A DNA stretch of 64,000 nt, taken from Symsagittifera roscoffensis. Its lineage: Eukaryota > Xenacoelomorpha > Acoela > Convolutidae. Below the pieces are notes generated by a model. That model ran no database searches and was not told where the DNA came from. It saw only the letters and a program-made list of their open reading frames with translations. Position numbers and translations under genes: made by a program. Positions 31,142-43,508 of this stretch are shown here, piece by piece (positions within the stretch are counted from its first letter, which is position 1; every line of letters starts with the position of its first letter). The DNA is taken from positions 24,757,254-24,821,253 of the forward strand of contig NC_087065.1 of the NCBI RefSeq assembly GCF_963678635.1, written 5' to 3'.

Positions 31142-32924
31142 CGTGTCTGACCGGGTGTTTTAGCAAACTGCCTGTACATCTTGTGATGCTTGTTATTGGG
31201 CTTGTTCTCTGCCTGAAACTTGCCCTTGCGAGCAGGTGGCGTCAGTTCCCGGGCTCTCTGTCGAACGTCCGTAAGAGACCGGGTGTTCAAAGGTCCAAAG
31301 GTATTGACCTGAGGCAACCCATTCAAGTCTGCGTGCCGGAGCGTAGTCGTAGAGCTGAAGTGCTCCTGCTCTGCTAGCAGCCAGTCCACGCCCGGTATCC
31401 GATATAGTCGCGACACTGTGGGACTTTCTCCGCCAATCATTTTCATTGCGACCTCCCGACACGTCAGGGTATTCATGTTCAACTTCGTGGACATGTCCAA
31501 CTTGTACTGTCCCCAATGACTAGGGTCTGATCAGTTCCAAAGCAGCACGCTGCCTGGCTCAACTCCCTCCGCTGGCACGGCGCTCGTAGACGGTCCTGCT
31601 GCTGAAGCAGGGTTTGCCGTGGCGGGCGGATTGTTCCTCCTAGACCCGGTCTGGGAGTTATTCCTGTTCTGAACCACTGATCTCCCGAGTCGGCTTTCGA
31701 GCGGTTTTGTTCTGGGAGGAGGAGCAGTCCCTAGCCTCTCTCTTACGTTTGAGCTCGGAGCGATGGGTGTGGCTGCAGCCGACTCCATTGCCAAGGGCCC
31801 TAGGCGGTTGACGAGGGATTCGGGCACGCTTGCCCTTATTCTACTTCCTCCGGTCGAGCTGGTCCGAGCCAGAGAACTGGTCGCCCTCGACTCCTGCTCC
31901 ACTGCGTCTGAAATACATCATTGACCCAGTGTCTCCCTCGTTGGGTGTTGAAATGTATTCCTTCTCTGGTAAGCGCGATGTGATCAATCATGCGCAGCAT
32001 GTTCTCGAGATCCAGAAGTCGCAGCTCGCCAGGGTTGTTTCCCACCAGATTGCGGATCATTTCATTCCACCGTGTCACGTTGCCATTCATGAAATCTGTT
32101 ACTGTGGTGCCCACCAGCGGGTTTTGTGGTATCGTGCACAGCACCACAAACCTGGGCCTGTACTTCTCCTTCAGTTCATTCAGGAGGCATACCAACAGAG
32201 GCTCCCACTTGCTCTCCGGAGTCACTGGGGCTCTCGAGACGTCGTTGGTTCCCAGCATTATCACCAGCGTATCCAGGTGATCCTCGCTCTGGAATTCCAT
32301 CATCTTGATGACCTGAGCCACTGAGGCTCCTCCAAAGGACAGAGTGGTAGTCTGACCATAGACGAAGAACTCATTCAGATCCCTCACCAAACTGTCTCCT
32401 ATGATCAAGTGGCGACTCCCTGGGGGAATTACCTGGTCGCTCGTAGCAGGGTTCCAGCTCATGTCATTCAGGCAGGCTCGAGGATGCTCTGCAGCTACTT
32501 GCGTGAACTGGTGACGTGTCATCAGATTCTTCCTAATGTCTACCACGCGGGACTTTTGAAAGGTTCTGCCATGTGCAGTCCCCGAGGACACTACCGTGCG
32601 GGGTGCTCGCACCGATCTATTGGATGAATGATCACGACGTTGGGAAGGAACGATCCTACCCCATGTCCGCCCAGTGGTTCGGTTGATCTCATCCATTGTT
32701 GCTCTGGCCACTTGGTTGAACGATTCTTGGAACTGAGGAGCGAGGTAGGTGTCAGAAGGGTCCGGTATCGTGTTCCTTTGACTGGAAGCAGACGGTTGTG
32801 TCTGCCGAGGAGCCTCGGGCTCTCTCGATGCACGTAAATCCAAAGCCTCGGGCCCTCTCGATGCACACAGCTCCTGTACTTTTGTCCTGGGGCGTGTGTC
32901 GCTGGATCCATCCGAGGATTTCAT
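31108..32924 (-). pseudogene. Unit B: SGNH/GDSL hydrolase ORF
   Basis: Opens with ATG at 32,924. SGNH blocks: HLIIGDSLVRDL (GDS at residues 176-178), LSFGGASVAQV, IMLGTNDVSRA (GTND at 225-228) and GIHF (His at 324). The N-terminus has a short internal repeat (ASRGPEALDL, ASREPEAPRQ) and an IPDPSDT block shared with unit A. A Pro/Ser-rich linker leads to a C-terminal block with GVDWL, also shared. The start codon overlaps the stop codon of the coiled-coil ORF as ATGA, which suggests coupled termination and re-initiation. The region is broken towards its 3' end. Confidence 0.72.
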
Positions 32925-33562
32925 TGTCGCCAGAATTTCCTGACCCTTGGCATTTCGTAGGCCACCTGCAGGTCTTCATATTTCTTCTTCCATTCGTCTC
33001 TTTCTCGAGTTATCGCCCTATACTCCTGGAGTTTGGCACACAGCTCGCTCTGATCTCTCTCCTTCTTCTCCAGCGTCTCGATCGTCTCCGACGTCTGGAT
33101 CTCTATTTCACTCATCCTTACTCTCTTCGGTGGAGGAGCAGCTGTTGGGGAGTCGACCGAATGTGACGGGCCTGGCCCATCACGTTGTCTCTTTGCTCCG
33201 ATGAGTGGCTGCGCAGGTTGGACGGATAAGGGCATCTCACCTAACCGGTGGTCCCTCTGTTCACCAAGCCCTGGCTCACGAGCCAGGTCGTGGCCAGACA
33301 TTTCTCCACGCCGCCATCTCATCAGTCGGTTTCGACCTCTCTCGGCGGTCCCGGACTCACCGAAGGCCAACATCAACACGGTTTCCGTAGGGCGATTCCC
33401 TCGACCCTCTCGTCCTAATGCATTGAGGAGCGCGAGCACAAACATCGCCAGCCCCGGGTCTTCTCGTGTAAAATCAAAATCGATCAGCCGCTGATAGATC
33501 TCGTCTAGAGTCGCTCCTAGACTCGCTGAGAGGAATTCCATAAGTTCGTTCGTGTCACCCAT
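32921..33562 (-). CDS. Unit B: coiled-coil ORF with NLS-like motif
   Basis: 213 codons from ATG at 33,562. The helical head (LDEIYQRLIDFDF, RPTETVLMLAFGE) aligns with unit A. A basic PPPKRVRM motif and a coiled coil (IETLEKKERDQSELCAKLQ, ITRERDEWKKKYEDLQ) follow. The head, the motif order and the spacing to the SGNH ORF are all kept despite low sequence identity, which argues that it is a real protein. Function unknown. Confidence 0.6.
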   Translation of the reverse strand: MGDTNELMEFLSASLGATLDEIYQRLIDFDFTREDPGLAMFVLALLNALGREGRGNRPTETVLMLAFGESGTAERGRNRLMRWRRGEMSGHDLAREPGLGEQRDHRLGEMPLSVQPAQPLIGAKRQRDGPGPSHSVDSPTAAPPPKRVRMSEIEIQTSETIETLEKKERDQSELCAKLQEYRAITRERDEWKKKYEDLQVAYEMPRVRKFWRQ

Positions 33563-34019
33563 TTCTTATCGTGTTGATTCTTGCTGTCGTGTAGTTTCTT
33601 CCTGTCTCGTTTGATTCAATGAATTCAATAAACAATTTCCGATCAATCAAGATCTAAAAAACAAGTCGCGACTTAAAACCATCATTTTTGGATTAAACAT
33701 CATCCAACTCTTTAAAACTCTTCATTGAAATTCTCATCTCAATCCTGATTTAAAAATTTAGCACCAAGTTGGATCGTCCACCTGTATCTGCGTCAGGGTA
33801 GCACAAATGAGCGCTGTCACTTTGATGACCTGGAGTACTACAGGTCTTTTATGACACAAAACATAAAATATATCATAACACATAAACACATAAACATCTA
33901 TATTATCACATAAAAACATAAAATTTAATCGTAATCTAAAACTTGACACTAATTCTTATCAAGTAACTTAATAAAAACCACTTATCGCTAAACGCAATTC
34001 CTAGCATATGCTCAGATAT
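33563..34019 (-). promoter_or_regulatory. Unit B: macro/coiled-coil gap with splice-acceptor-like site
   Basis: About 450 bp without a gene, AT-rich, with CATAA/ACATAAA microsatellite-like sequence at 33,840-33,925. At 33,641-33,667 lies the block shared with unit A: in element orientation GACTTGTTTTTTAG followed by ATCTTGATTGATC, a plausible 3' splice site whose AG is 91 nt before the coiled-coil ATG. Confidence 0.5.
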
Positions 34020-34440
34020 TATTTTTTATGTAAGTAAACCTCTATGTCAGTTTCTGAAAATATCACATGTACAAGTGCGTAAAACTCTCTCGGATGTAGC
34101 TTTCCCCTATTAGGATCATATACTGGTAACGAGAGAGGTCACTCCACTCTCAATCAAAAAATCCCTAAGTCGAGTCAAGGCCAATAACAAGCTCTTTGGA
34201 TCTACGTGTTGCCTATCAGTGGCCTTGGTAACCAGGAAACACAAATATTTCCCTGCTATCTGTGATGCAACAGGGGGCAGCGCTATCATCCCTCCCACAC
34301 CAGGCCTCTGTTTCCATAAAAATTCGATGTTCCTATACTCTCTTTTGAAATCAGTTTGAAGCTCACGTCCGTGGTTATAGCTATAGCGCACGTGCGTTCC
34401 GTGAGTATGAAATCGCTGTCCGTTATGACGATATTGTTTG
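34020..34440 (-). pseudogene. Unit B: macro-domain-like module
   Basis: Blocks in macro order: DFKREYRNIEFLW, GGMIALPPVAS, KYLCFLVTKATD, LLLALTRLRDFLIE. A C-terminal part with a PVYDPNRG-type block follows. It closely follows unit A, so the module was present in the common ancestor of the units. It lies directly behind the integrase tail and the hairpin module at 34,574-34,633. Confidence 0.55.
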
Positions 34441-34573
34441 AATAATGGTTCGGTAGATCAAAATACGATTCAAAGATTCGTCCAAAAGGTGTTTTTTTTT
34501 AGCATTCTCGCCCTCTGTCTCTAGTTCTCCGGTTTCTCTTGTCGATTTCAATTTTTTTATTATCAGATTTTTG

Positions 34574-34633
34574 GTGTGGATGAGTCCTACCCCCACTCAC
34601 CGGACAAAATTATCCATCGACGTCCCCGTCGAT
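34574..34633 (-). promoter_or_regulatory. Unit B: two-hairpin module at integrase/macro junction
   Basis: Same order as in unit A. The distal hairpin, around loop AGTCC, is weaker here. The core reads CTCACCGGACAAAA, and the proximal hairpin ATCGAC-GTCCCC-GTCGAT (34,616-34,633) is perfect. Confidence 0.5.
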
Positions 34634-35327
34634 CGCCCAAAGTCTAGGAGATCGAGGTTGGATTGTGGAACACGTAGAGGACCATCTGGTGCGACCCAGT
34701 TGGACTCAGTATTGTCATGACTGATGTATTTTATGCCGTCTTTATCGACGTCTTGAATCGTCAGAATCGTCTCTTTTGGATCTGTCGGCAGATCATGAAG
34801 CCATTCGAGCACGCGCAAGTTCGTTAGTTCTTGCTCATGAGTCTGTTCCGCTTCTGGTTCGAACTCCACTTCCGGTTCTGATCGATCGTCGATCCAATCT
34901 TGATCCATATCATTCACCAAGTCGATTTCTTCTAGCATCGCCACTTCGTCCAGTCCCACTAGCGAGTCCATGACGTCACTTACAACTTTTCTTTCTACAA
35001 CGAAATCCTCGCCGTACGGATTGTATTTCTTCTTGTTTTTTCCTCTCCTGCTCTGGCGTGTTTCCATGGTGAGTGGAAAGTCAGGCTGTATTCCTTTGTC
35101 AATTTCGATTTGTTCCCGGCAGTCCCAGTCTTCCTCGGCATAAGGTAGAGTCTCGTCGTCCACCTCTACTCGCTCGGTCAAATCCAGATCCAGTGGTAGG
35201 TCGCAATCGTCCACCACCTCATTCCCGTTGTTTTTGTCGCGACTTTTCATTCACTTCACAAGCAGGATCCACTATCAAATAGTCTCCCTCTTGCATGTCT
35301 GCTGGGATACACCAGTCCTCTGACGAG
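34634..35327 (-). CDS. Unit B: acidic integrase C-terminal extension
   Basis: Acidic tail with the blocks WCIPADMQEGDYL, DPACEVNEK, KKYNPYGEDFVVE and LTNLRVLEWLHD, shared with units A and C. No chromodomain seen. Confidence 0.55.
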
Positions 35328-36350
35328 GCGTTGTGTGGTTTGATAATTTCGTAATGAGCTGCTCTTCCAGTGCTCAATCGATAAAAACGACCTCCTTGGT
35401 GCACCTTTGTTATCTGAAATGGACCACGCCATTTCTTTAATAATGTGTTGGTTCCTTTTGGTGGAACCACTTCCTGGAACACCCAGACGTAGTCGCAAAC
35501 TGAGTAGGCCTTCGCATCGGCTGTCCTTTTATCAAACCTCCTTTTTTGTCTAATTTGCGCCTGTTGCGTGTTCCTCCTGCATAAGTCATTGAGGTCCCGC
35601 TGTCTTCTAATAACATCCCGCACGTACGTTTGCGGTGCTGTCCTCTTCCCCTCATATTCAGGGTAGAAAAACGTCAACGGGAGCGCTTTTTCATGACCCG
35701 TTAGCATCATGTGCGGACTTATCCCCGTGGTGGAATGCTCCGTGCTGTTGTAAGCACCCATCACTTGCGGCAAGTGCTTGTCCCAGTCATCCATGTAACG
35801 CGAGCAATAGACTCTCAGCATGGATACCAGTGTGCGATTTTGCCTCTCGACTAGACCATTCGTTTGCGGGTGACAAGTGGTCGAGTGGGCCTGCGCTACC
35901 TGCGACCTTTTCATTAACTCCTTCGTGAGATCACCCACGAATGCTTTGCCATTGTCCGAATGGAACTTGATGGGGCAGCCATGCCTCGCTATCCACACGT
36001 TTATCAAATGATCGCATGTTTCTTCCGCCGATGCTGTCATGCAGGGTGCTGCCTCCGCATACTTCGTAAAATGGTCGATCATTACCAGCACCTGATTATA
36101 GCCCGTTGCTGTCATGCAGATTTTCTGATGGTCAATTTGCACCACTTCGTTGAAACCTGACGACTCTATTGACTGTAGGGGGAACCTTAGTTTCCTGGGA
36201 TTCTTTGCCTGCTGACATGACAGGCATGCGGCAATCCACTTCTCACAAGCCTTCTTCAATCCCGGCCATTCGAATCGTTTCTGTATCCTGTTATACACTT
36301 TTCCACGCCTTGATGGCCCATCTGATCATGTGAGCGAAAGAGCAATTCGG
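35327..36350 (-). pseudogene. pol: Unit B: integrase
   Basis: HHCC finger (FRSHDQMGH; CLSCQQ), core with VVQIDHQK (Asp at about 36,133), FHSDNG (Asp at about 35,956) and GLVERQ (Glu at about 35,848), giving DD35E, and the GPF module (KKWRGPFQITKV, YRLSTGRAAHYE). Most of the domain is in one open frame. Confidence 0.9.
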
Positions 36351-37890
36351 TCTGGTACAACTGTGGTAACACTATTGAATTGTATTTATAGAGGACCTTG
36401 TCCTCCTCTTTTCGTTTACAGGCTACAATCCCGTCCTTATTCAGGTACAACAAGTCGTTTCGCTTCAGGTAGAATTGCTTCAAGATCTTGTAGCTGTATT
36501 CTTCCAAGTCTCCCTTGTCAGGTGCTCCATTCTCGATCCATCTCTTCAGACTGCTCGTCATTCTATCATTCGTTGAGCCCTTAGGAGATCCGACAGCCTG
36601 TACCTGGCTTTCAAATACGTCTTTACCACGTTCATTTGCCAACTCATTATCTCCGGAGCATGAGCATCGTCCATCAACTTGACACACCATATCTTTTTCA
36701 AAGGCGTCGCTTCCTGCACAGATGGTTCCAGATTGGTACGGACGACCGTACCATGTGGCAACAATCTGGTTGGGCGTTTCGAGACTGCTATCAGCTCGAG
36801 CTCGTCTGCGGCATTATCTACCACAGTGCCCTCTTCATCTGAGGTGTATCTGTCCCTGTCTGGATCCTGATGCGTTTCTCGGTCCAGCCCGCGCTGCTTC
36901 CAGTCTACCAATAAGGAGTGGATTGCGATCTCTGACATATCGGAATTGGAAGTTGTTTCAGATGTGTTGTCCCAGGACTGGGGCCTCGAGTCAACACTTG
37001 AGTTGACTGATTCTCCAACATCATATTCCAAGTTGTCTGAGATGTTTCTCGACTCCCCGGACAAAACTCTGTCCATTGGTCGCTTTGAACCCGACTCCCC
37101 GGACAAAATTCTGTCCCTAGGTGGTCTCGTCAACCTCTCCCCGGACAAGTCGTCCTGCACGGGCTCAAAGGTGTCTGACTCCTCAGACAAGTCGTCCTTG
37201 ACTGGCTCGAAGGTATCAGACTCCCCGGACATCGTCTCGTCCCCGGACAACCAATCTGGGCTAGGCTCGTATTCTTCTTTTGCATCCGTGAAATGCACTC
37301 TCCTCGCGAAGCTAGATTACGACTTGATCCTGACTTTCTCAGTGGCTTGGGTCTGATTCAGTGTTCTACATTCAGTGAACGAAGTTCTCAACAAGACCTC
37401 CTTCGGCATCGAGCTCACCAGCTGGTTGACTATCGACCTGCAATCTCGTTCAACGCCTCGGCTGCGAATGGACACTGGCCTCTTCTTTGTTCTCTCGGTG
37501 ACAGTCAACCGCTGCATGGTCTCCATCCACTCACGATCATGCCTATCCACTTCCCTGTCCAACAAGTCACGGAGCTTTCCCATGACGTCCGGCGCCACGT
37601 TCACCGTCCTGTTCAATAGAGCCATGCTGTTTATACCTAGCCTGGTAAGTTCTTGCTGTACCAAATTGGATCGGACTAGCAGATCCAACGGAACGGGCTC
37701 GCCTTTGGCTAAAAGCTTTATCTCCGCGGCCGTTTCCGCTGGAAGGTCAGGGTGTCCGGGTATATGATGCCCTGACATGTCTAACCACTTAGTAAGTGGT
37801 AGTTTGTCGTAGGTTTCCTTGTCCAGAAATGAAGACCCGTCTATGATTTCTGATTGGTTAGCCTGCTTCTCCTCGAGGCGCTCATAAAAT
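36351..37890 (-). pseudogene. Unit B: long RNase H-integrase spacer with six LSGE-type repeats
   Basis: As in unit A, a helical part is followed by an acidic part. Six LSGE-type repeats lie between 37,051 and 37,250, for example QDDLSGE, RDRILSGES and MDRVLSGES. In nucleotides most copies form GGAC-loop-GTCC followed by GGGGAG. A SEIAIHSLLV block and the RYRLSDLLRAQ end are shared with unit A. Confidence 0.6.
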
Positions 37891-38273
37891 TCTGTCTTTT
37901 TACTGAGGCTATCTATGTTCTGGTGCTTGTCCCGGGTACGGTGCTCTATGATCATGTGGTATCCATCCAGGCGCACGATCCAACGACCAATATAACTTTG
38001 GTCCATCGAATAGGTTTTCAGCCAGGCAAGGGCACGATTATCCACACGTAACTTGAAGGGAGCACTCCCCAAGTAGGCCCTGTATTTTTCCACGAAAGTG
38101 ATCACCGCAAACATCTCCGCTTTTGGTGCGCCGTACTTCATTTCAGTATCACTCAGGACCTTACTCCCGTAGGCTATCGGACGAAGAACCGTTCTCCCGT
38201 TCCACTCCTGCTCCTGGTGAAGTATGTCCGTTATCGCAACCACTGATGCATCCGTGTCCAGCACGAACATCCC
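37890..38273 (-). CDS. pol: Unit B: RNase H domain
   Basis: Shows FVLDTDASVVAI, KAEMFAVITFVEKYRAYL, LRVDNRALAWL and DGYHMIIEHRTRDKHQN, as in unit A. Confidence 0.9.
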
Positions 38274-38429
38274 CTTCTCTGTTGGCATGCCGTGGACCGG
38301 TGCCTCGCAAAGTTCACGTTTGATGTTTTCAAATGAAACTTGTGCCTCATCAGTCCAGGTGAACTTTTTGCCCTTGTTTCTCATCAACCGCTGCATGGGA
38401 TATATTTTGTCAGCATACCCCTTGATGAA

Positions 38430-39250
38430 CTCTCGATAATAATTAGCGAATCCCAAAAAACTCATCAGCTGTGTATCCGTTTTAGGTGCCTTCCAGGTCA
38501 GCACCGCTTCAACCGCTTCAGGATCTGGTCTCACTCCATGTTTGTCCACCAGGCGGCCCAGATACTTTATGGAATCTCTGAGGATTTCATACTTAGAGGG
38601 TTTTACATTTCAGACCCGCCTGCTTCATGCAAGAAAACGCCTCCTCCAACCTCTCTATGTGGTCTTCTAAGGTTGGTGTTGCAATCACGACATCATCAAC
38701 ATAACACATGATGAGATTCCCGTATTTCTTAAGGACGCTCGTGAGTGCCTGCGCCATCAGTCGCTGGAATTGGGCCATCGCGTTGCACAATCCAAACGAC
38801 ATCCTCTTCCACTGGAACAATCCCAGCTCGCACGCAAAGCCTGTTTACTCTCGATCTTGCTTTCTGAGTGGCACTTGCCAGAACGCAGAGCCCAGATCCA
38901 ACGTCGTGAAGAACTTCGCGTCTCCCAGCTTGGATAGGCTCTCATCGATGCGGGGAATCGGGTATGCGTCCTTTATAGTCACTGCGTTCAGATAACGGAA
39001 ATTACAACAAAATGTGAGTTGTCCCCCTTTCTTTTTCGCCATGACCACGCCACAAGCCCACGGGGACTTCGACGGCTCGATCATGTCGTACTCCATTAAC
39101 ATCTCGATTTCCTTCCTACATGCTTCTGACTTGTGAGGGGTCATTCTTCTCGCCCCTTCCCTATGAGATACCGAGCCCTCTTCTATCTCAATCTCGTGTT
39201 CTACAAAATTACAGCAACCTATGTCGGCCTTATGTTTCGAAAAAACGTCT
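38430..39250 (-). pseudogene. pol: Unit B: reverse transcriptase domain
   Basis: Recognisable Ty3/gypsy RT blocks: FRYLNAVTIKDAYPIPRID, FFTTLDLGSAFWQVPL, MSFGLCNAMAQFQRLM and CYVDDVVIATP (YVDD at 38,692-38,703), then GFANYYREFI. Broken. Confidence 0.92.
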
Positions 39251-39849
39251 GCGTTCCGACTTAGCAACGCTCTGAGCGAATCTAGTTCCTTGTCTGATAT
39301 TTTACCCTCCAAATGATCTATCTCAGGTAGGACTGGTTTATTCGCTGCTAACTCTGTTTCTGTCGGCCTCTCAGGAAAGTTGGAACAACTAGACAGCCCA
39401 TCATCTGTTTCTGACTTCATTGAAAACAATTTCCTAGAAGATTTCAATTCATTCACTCTCCTCATTATACATTCTTGGTTCGCATGCAATGGACATTTAG
39501 TTACATCAAACTTTTTCAAGTTCTCCACACTTTGAAAGTCTGTGTTCAGAGGCAAAGCATAGCCAAGTTTCTTTCCCCGTATTGTCACTGTTGTTGCCAC
39601 TGTTGTTGTCACTGTTGTTGCTTCTGTGTTCAATAACACACTCACACACAGTCCGCTCTGAGTGAGTGAGAAGCTTCTTCCTAAAATAGCCGAGCTTTTA
39701 CGGTTTGGATTTGGTACCAGACACACCTGTCTGTCATTGCTGAGTTCATTCAAATTCCTCATCCTAAACGTCGCTACTACGGCTTGGTTTGGTTTTAATC
39801 TAACTCTTCGATCCAGAAAAATCGGCACATTGGCCTGGTTAATTAAGAT

Positions 39850-40260
39850 CTTATTAAGGGGTCTCTTTTTATGTTTTCTCTCAGGATCCTTGATCCTAAT
39901 CAACCCGTCATATAGATCGATCGTGACATCAAAGTTGCGCACGAAATCCCTTCCTAAGATGAACTAATCGGATTCGTCCAAATTCTCCACTACTAGGAAG
40001 ATCATCCAAAGATGTCTTCCTCCGAGCTGCAGTGAAATGATCGGGGTTCGTCCAGTCACATAGATCGCTCCCTGATTGGCAGCTGCCAACCTGATGTTTG
40101 TCGGTATGAGATCCGACCTTTCGAAACCCATGTCGGTCCAAGTTTTGACTGGCATGACACTAACCACTGCTCCCGTGTCTAGCAGTCCCTTTACTGAAAG
40201 TTGTCTGCCTTGCACGTCCAGCACGTGTGCGGCCAGATCGGCCTCGCAACCTATGTGCAC
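39850..40260 (-). pseudogene. pro: Unit B: aspartic protease
   Basis: LLDTGAVVSVMPVKTW carries the catalytic DTG (about 40,168-40,179). The following conserved segment with NIRLAAANQGAIYV aligns with unit A and leads into RNFDVTIDLYDGLIRI. Confidence 0.85.
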
Positions 40261-40667
40261 CGCATCTTGTTCGAGCATCACGTTGTGTCCGATTCGTCTA
40301 ACCTTCAGGTCCTCTTGATCAATGTATATCCGGCCAATCTGATCGTTAGCATCAGTTATGTGAGCTTTTGTGTAGATGTTGATGCCATCCACATTCATTA
40401 GGATCAGGTAAGGGCCATGGACATCGATATAACGTCCATCCACTTTCATCAGCCTCGGGCCTCCTGTTGTGAGAAGCGCTCGCACTGCCCTGGAGTCCAG
40501 TTTGGGATCATTCTCTTTCAGGTAATCGGCATAGATGTCCAGGTGGACTAGTGTAATCTCAGATGGTTCACTCAAGTTCTTGACCACCTGGTGCCCTGCA
40601 ACTGAGATAATTGAAATTATTTTCGTCCCCTCCTTCGTCATGCCGAAGGTTCTCCCAGATATAACGT

Positions 40668-43508
40668 TCAGTTTAGTCCCTGTTTCCTGGGCTCCTCTTT
40701 GTCTTCTACTTTCGTCGTTTTACCCAGAATATTCAAACTTTCCCGAAGATCTGTGCTCTCCAGCTCCGACCTTACCCATTGCTCCACTTCTTTCGTGGAT
40801 AGGTCCTGTTTGACATTCTGCAGCGCTGTCCTTGCCGCTAGGCCGTAATCCACCTTGAGTGGGCTAGACGACTCTGCCTCCAGGTTCGAGGCTACCACCT
40901 CGTCAGGCAGTGTCTTTACCTTCTTAGTCGTAAAGGTGCTCGGTACCGTCTCCTTTCTCCGAGACTCAGCCTCGTTCATCAGACGTGCTCGACTGGCCTT
41001 GACACCCGAAAGCGCCTCTTCGTGGCGTGGATGTTTCGCGTCCGCCACTGCATCCCAAAATTGAGTACAATCCGACTTGAAGTGTCCCTCCAAATTACAG
41101 AAGAAACAACTCGGACCATATTTCATGATGAGCCCTCTGACGTACTCTTCGTGATCCTCGTCGGTCGCGTCGGCGTCCTCGAGAAAGTAGCCTATCGCCT
41201 TCATGTTCTGTTTGTATGCAGAACCCGCGGAAACGTGATGGTCCATCGAACCACAATTAGCACACGATCTCCTCTTATCCATGTCATCGCGAGGTTTGTA
41301 CCAACTGGAGTTCGCACCGGTGTTTGTCCCGCTATAGTTACCATAATTGCTGTAACGGTTTTGCGCCCTAGGTTTTATGAGTAAATACTCACGTGACTTC
41401 ATACGCAAATCATCGGGCGTGAGTACCTGGTCAAGTGACAGGGTGAAGTGTGTGGCCAACATCGTCTTCAACTCCTCACTCCTTACTCCGTCCATGAACT
41501 TCGAAGCAATTGCCAAGTTTCGCTCGGATATTCTCTCATCGGGATTGCTTCTCCTCCTAAGCAATTCAAGGTCGTCCAAAAATTTATCTATGGATTCGTC
41601 ATCTCTTTGACGCCTCTTTTCGAATTTCACCATAGCCTGATGCCCTTGTACTCCAGAGCCGAAACGATTCAGCAGGATGTCGAATATCTTGCGAGCGCTG
41701 TCTCTCTCATTGGCTCTTTTCGCCATTACGCAATTTAGTGCCGTACCCTCCAGGTTGCTCGTTAGCGCGCTGCACTCTTGTTTCTTGGAGAGACTCTCTT
41801 CCTCAAATTGTAACTTCATCACCTCTATCCAAGTATCAATGCAGCCGTCGGACTCGTCTTTGTATGACTTCGGCTTTTTCAGTGTCCTTCTTGACCTTTC
41901 TCCTCTCTCGGTTGACTTCGAGAGTTTGGTGATGAATGTTTCTAGAGATCTGTTCAGAGGCTCAAACATCGAAGCATACATGGTCGTGTCCTGTGAGACT
42001 GTAGTCAGATCTGGCACTGAACTGACTTGTGGCACAGTTGGCAACCTCGTCTCCGGGGTAGCATCTGCCTCCGGCGGGACTGGATTCGTCCAGCCAGGCC
42101 TCGACGGGGCTGCCCTTGGCCGCTCCTTGTTTCTAGGTTCGTAGTTCGTTCTCGAGCTTTGCTGGGCTCTGGCATTGCTGCCCGTACCATCTCTATCATT
42201 CGCATGGCGTGAGCGCTCCCTTTGGTTGGAACGCTCCTGCCAATTGCTCCCATTCAGGATCGCGTCAAGCTTCCGCATCATTAAGTCAGACTTGGCATCT
42301 AACCTTTTCTCCAGGCTAGTCATCGTGTGGGCGTAGGTACTATCATGATCGTTCAACAATCGCTCGATCTCTTTCGTCATCCTAGCCTCTCTTTCCTGTG
42401 ACTCCTTGTTTGCCTGTGCCAGGCTCTCCGCCAGGCATTGATCGGTGTTGCGAATCAATTGAGCCTGATCAACCCTCGCCTGCGACTTCGCGTGCGTTAG
42501 TTCATCTCTCAGATTCTCTCGACCCTGGTGAGCTCTTAGTCATGTCCCGTCTCAGTTCATCCAGACCATTCATTACGCCAGCGAACATGTCACTTATGTC
42601 GCCAGTGGCCCCAAATGACTGGTTAGTCCCAAAGAAGATGAGGTCAACTGCGGCTGCAGCCTGGTGCTTGATGACGCACCGCCTTTTTGCTTGCTCATCG
42701 ACGTCATCAATTTGTCGAACGTTGATGACGTTCCCATCGTTATCCCATCTGGCATGGGCCTGGTCGGCGAGGCGGACGACGCCTTCCTGCATATGTCGTT
42801 CCTTGGGCACGGTGTGAAATTCACATCCGGATGGGTTATCTCCGGGTAGTCATAACTGGAAGATAAACCTTCAGTTCGTAGTGACGCCATGCGCTCATCG
42901 TACAAAGACTTCCAACTCTTCTTGGCCTTCGAACCCGGTTGTTCTTCACTCGGGCTTATACTCGACATCATCGCGTTGTTGCTCTGCTTGGCCAGAGATG
43001 AGTGGGTATTAGCCGAATGTGAATATTCTCTCCTCCACCTATGACTCTTGGTCTCCGATTTGGACATTCCCTTGAATAACACTTCCTCTCGCGGCTCAGA
43101 CTCGGAACGCTCCTAGGTCTCCTCCGTCCTCTTGACTTCCTCCCGCTCGAGGTCCTCGCTTGGCTCAAAGTCGGGTCGAATAAGCGTCCGTTCTCCTTCG
43201 TCAAAAGGGTCCACAAGCGTTTCGCTCGCGGTTCCGGCTTCAGCGCTCCGCCTTTGATCGCCATCGAGGTTTTTCTCGCTCCTTAATTTCATTTCGCTCA
43301 CTGAAAGTTCAGGTTGACCTTTAGTCGATTCGGTTTCGGCAAACACGTCGGAGGCGCTGCTAAACGAGGACTGGCTACGCCTAGTTTTAAATTTTCGCGT
43401 GCTGCCCTTGCTCAGCCTGGGAATCTTAGTAGTCGATCCTAACGAGTCCCTGCGCTGCATGCTTTGTGACAAAAAACAATATTCGTATGATTTAATGGCG
43501 ATGCACAC
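40668..43508 (-). pseudogene. gag: Unit B: Gag
   Basis: A likely start is the ATG followed by QRRDSLGS near 43,460. A charged N-terminal half with coiled coil is followed by the retrotransposon Gag domain at about 41,364-41,882 (DGCIDTWIEVMKLQFEEE, LLNRFGSGVQGHQAM) and the zinc-knuckle region (CFFCNLEGHFKSDC at about 41,067-41,108). Part order is the same as in unit A; the N-terminal half is unlike A in sequence. Broken in several places. Confidence 0.85.
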
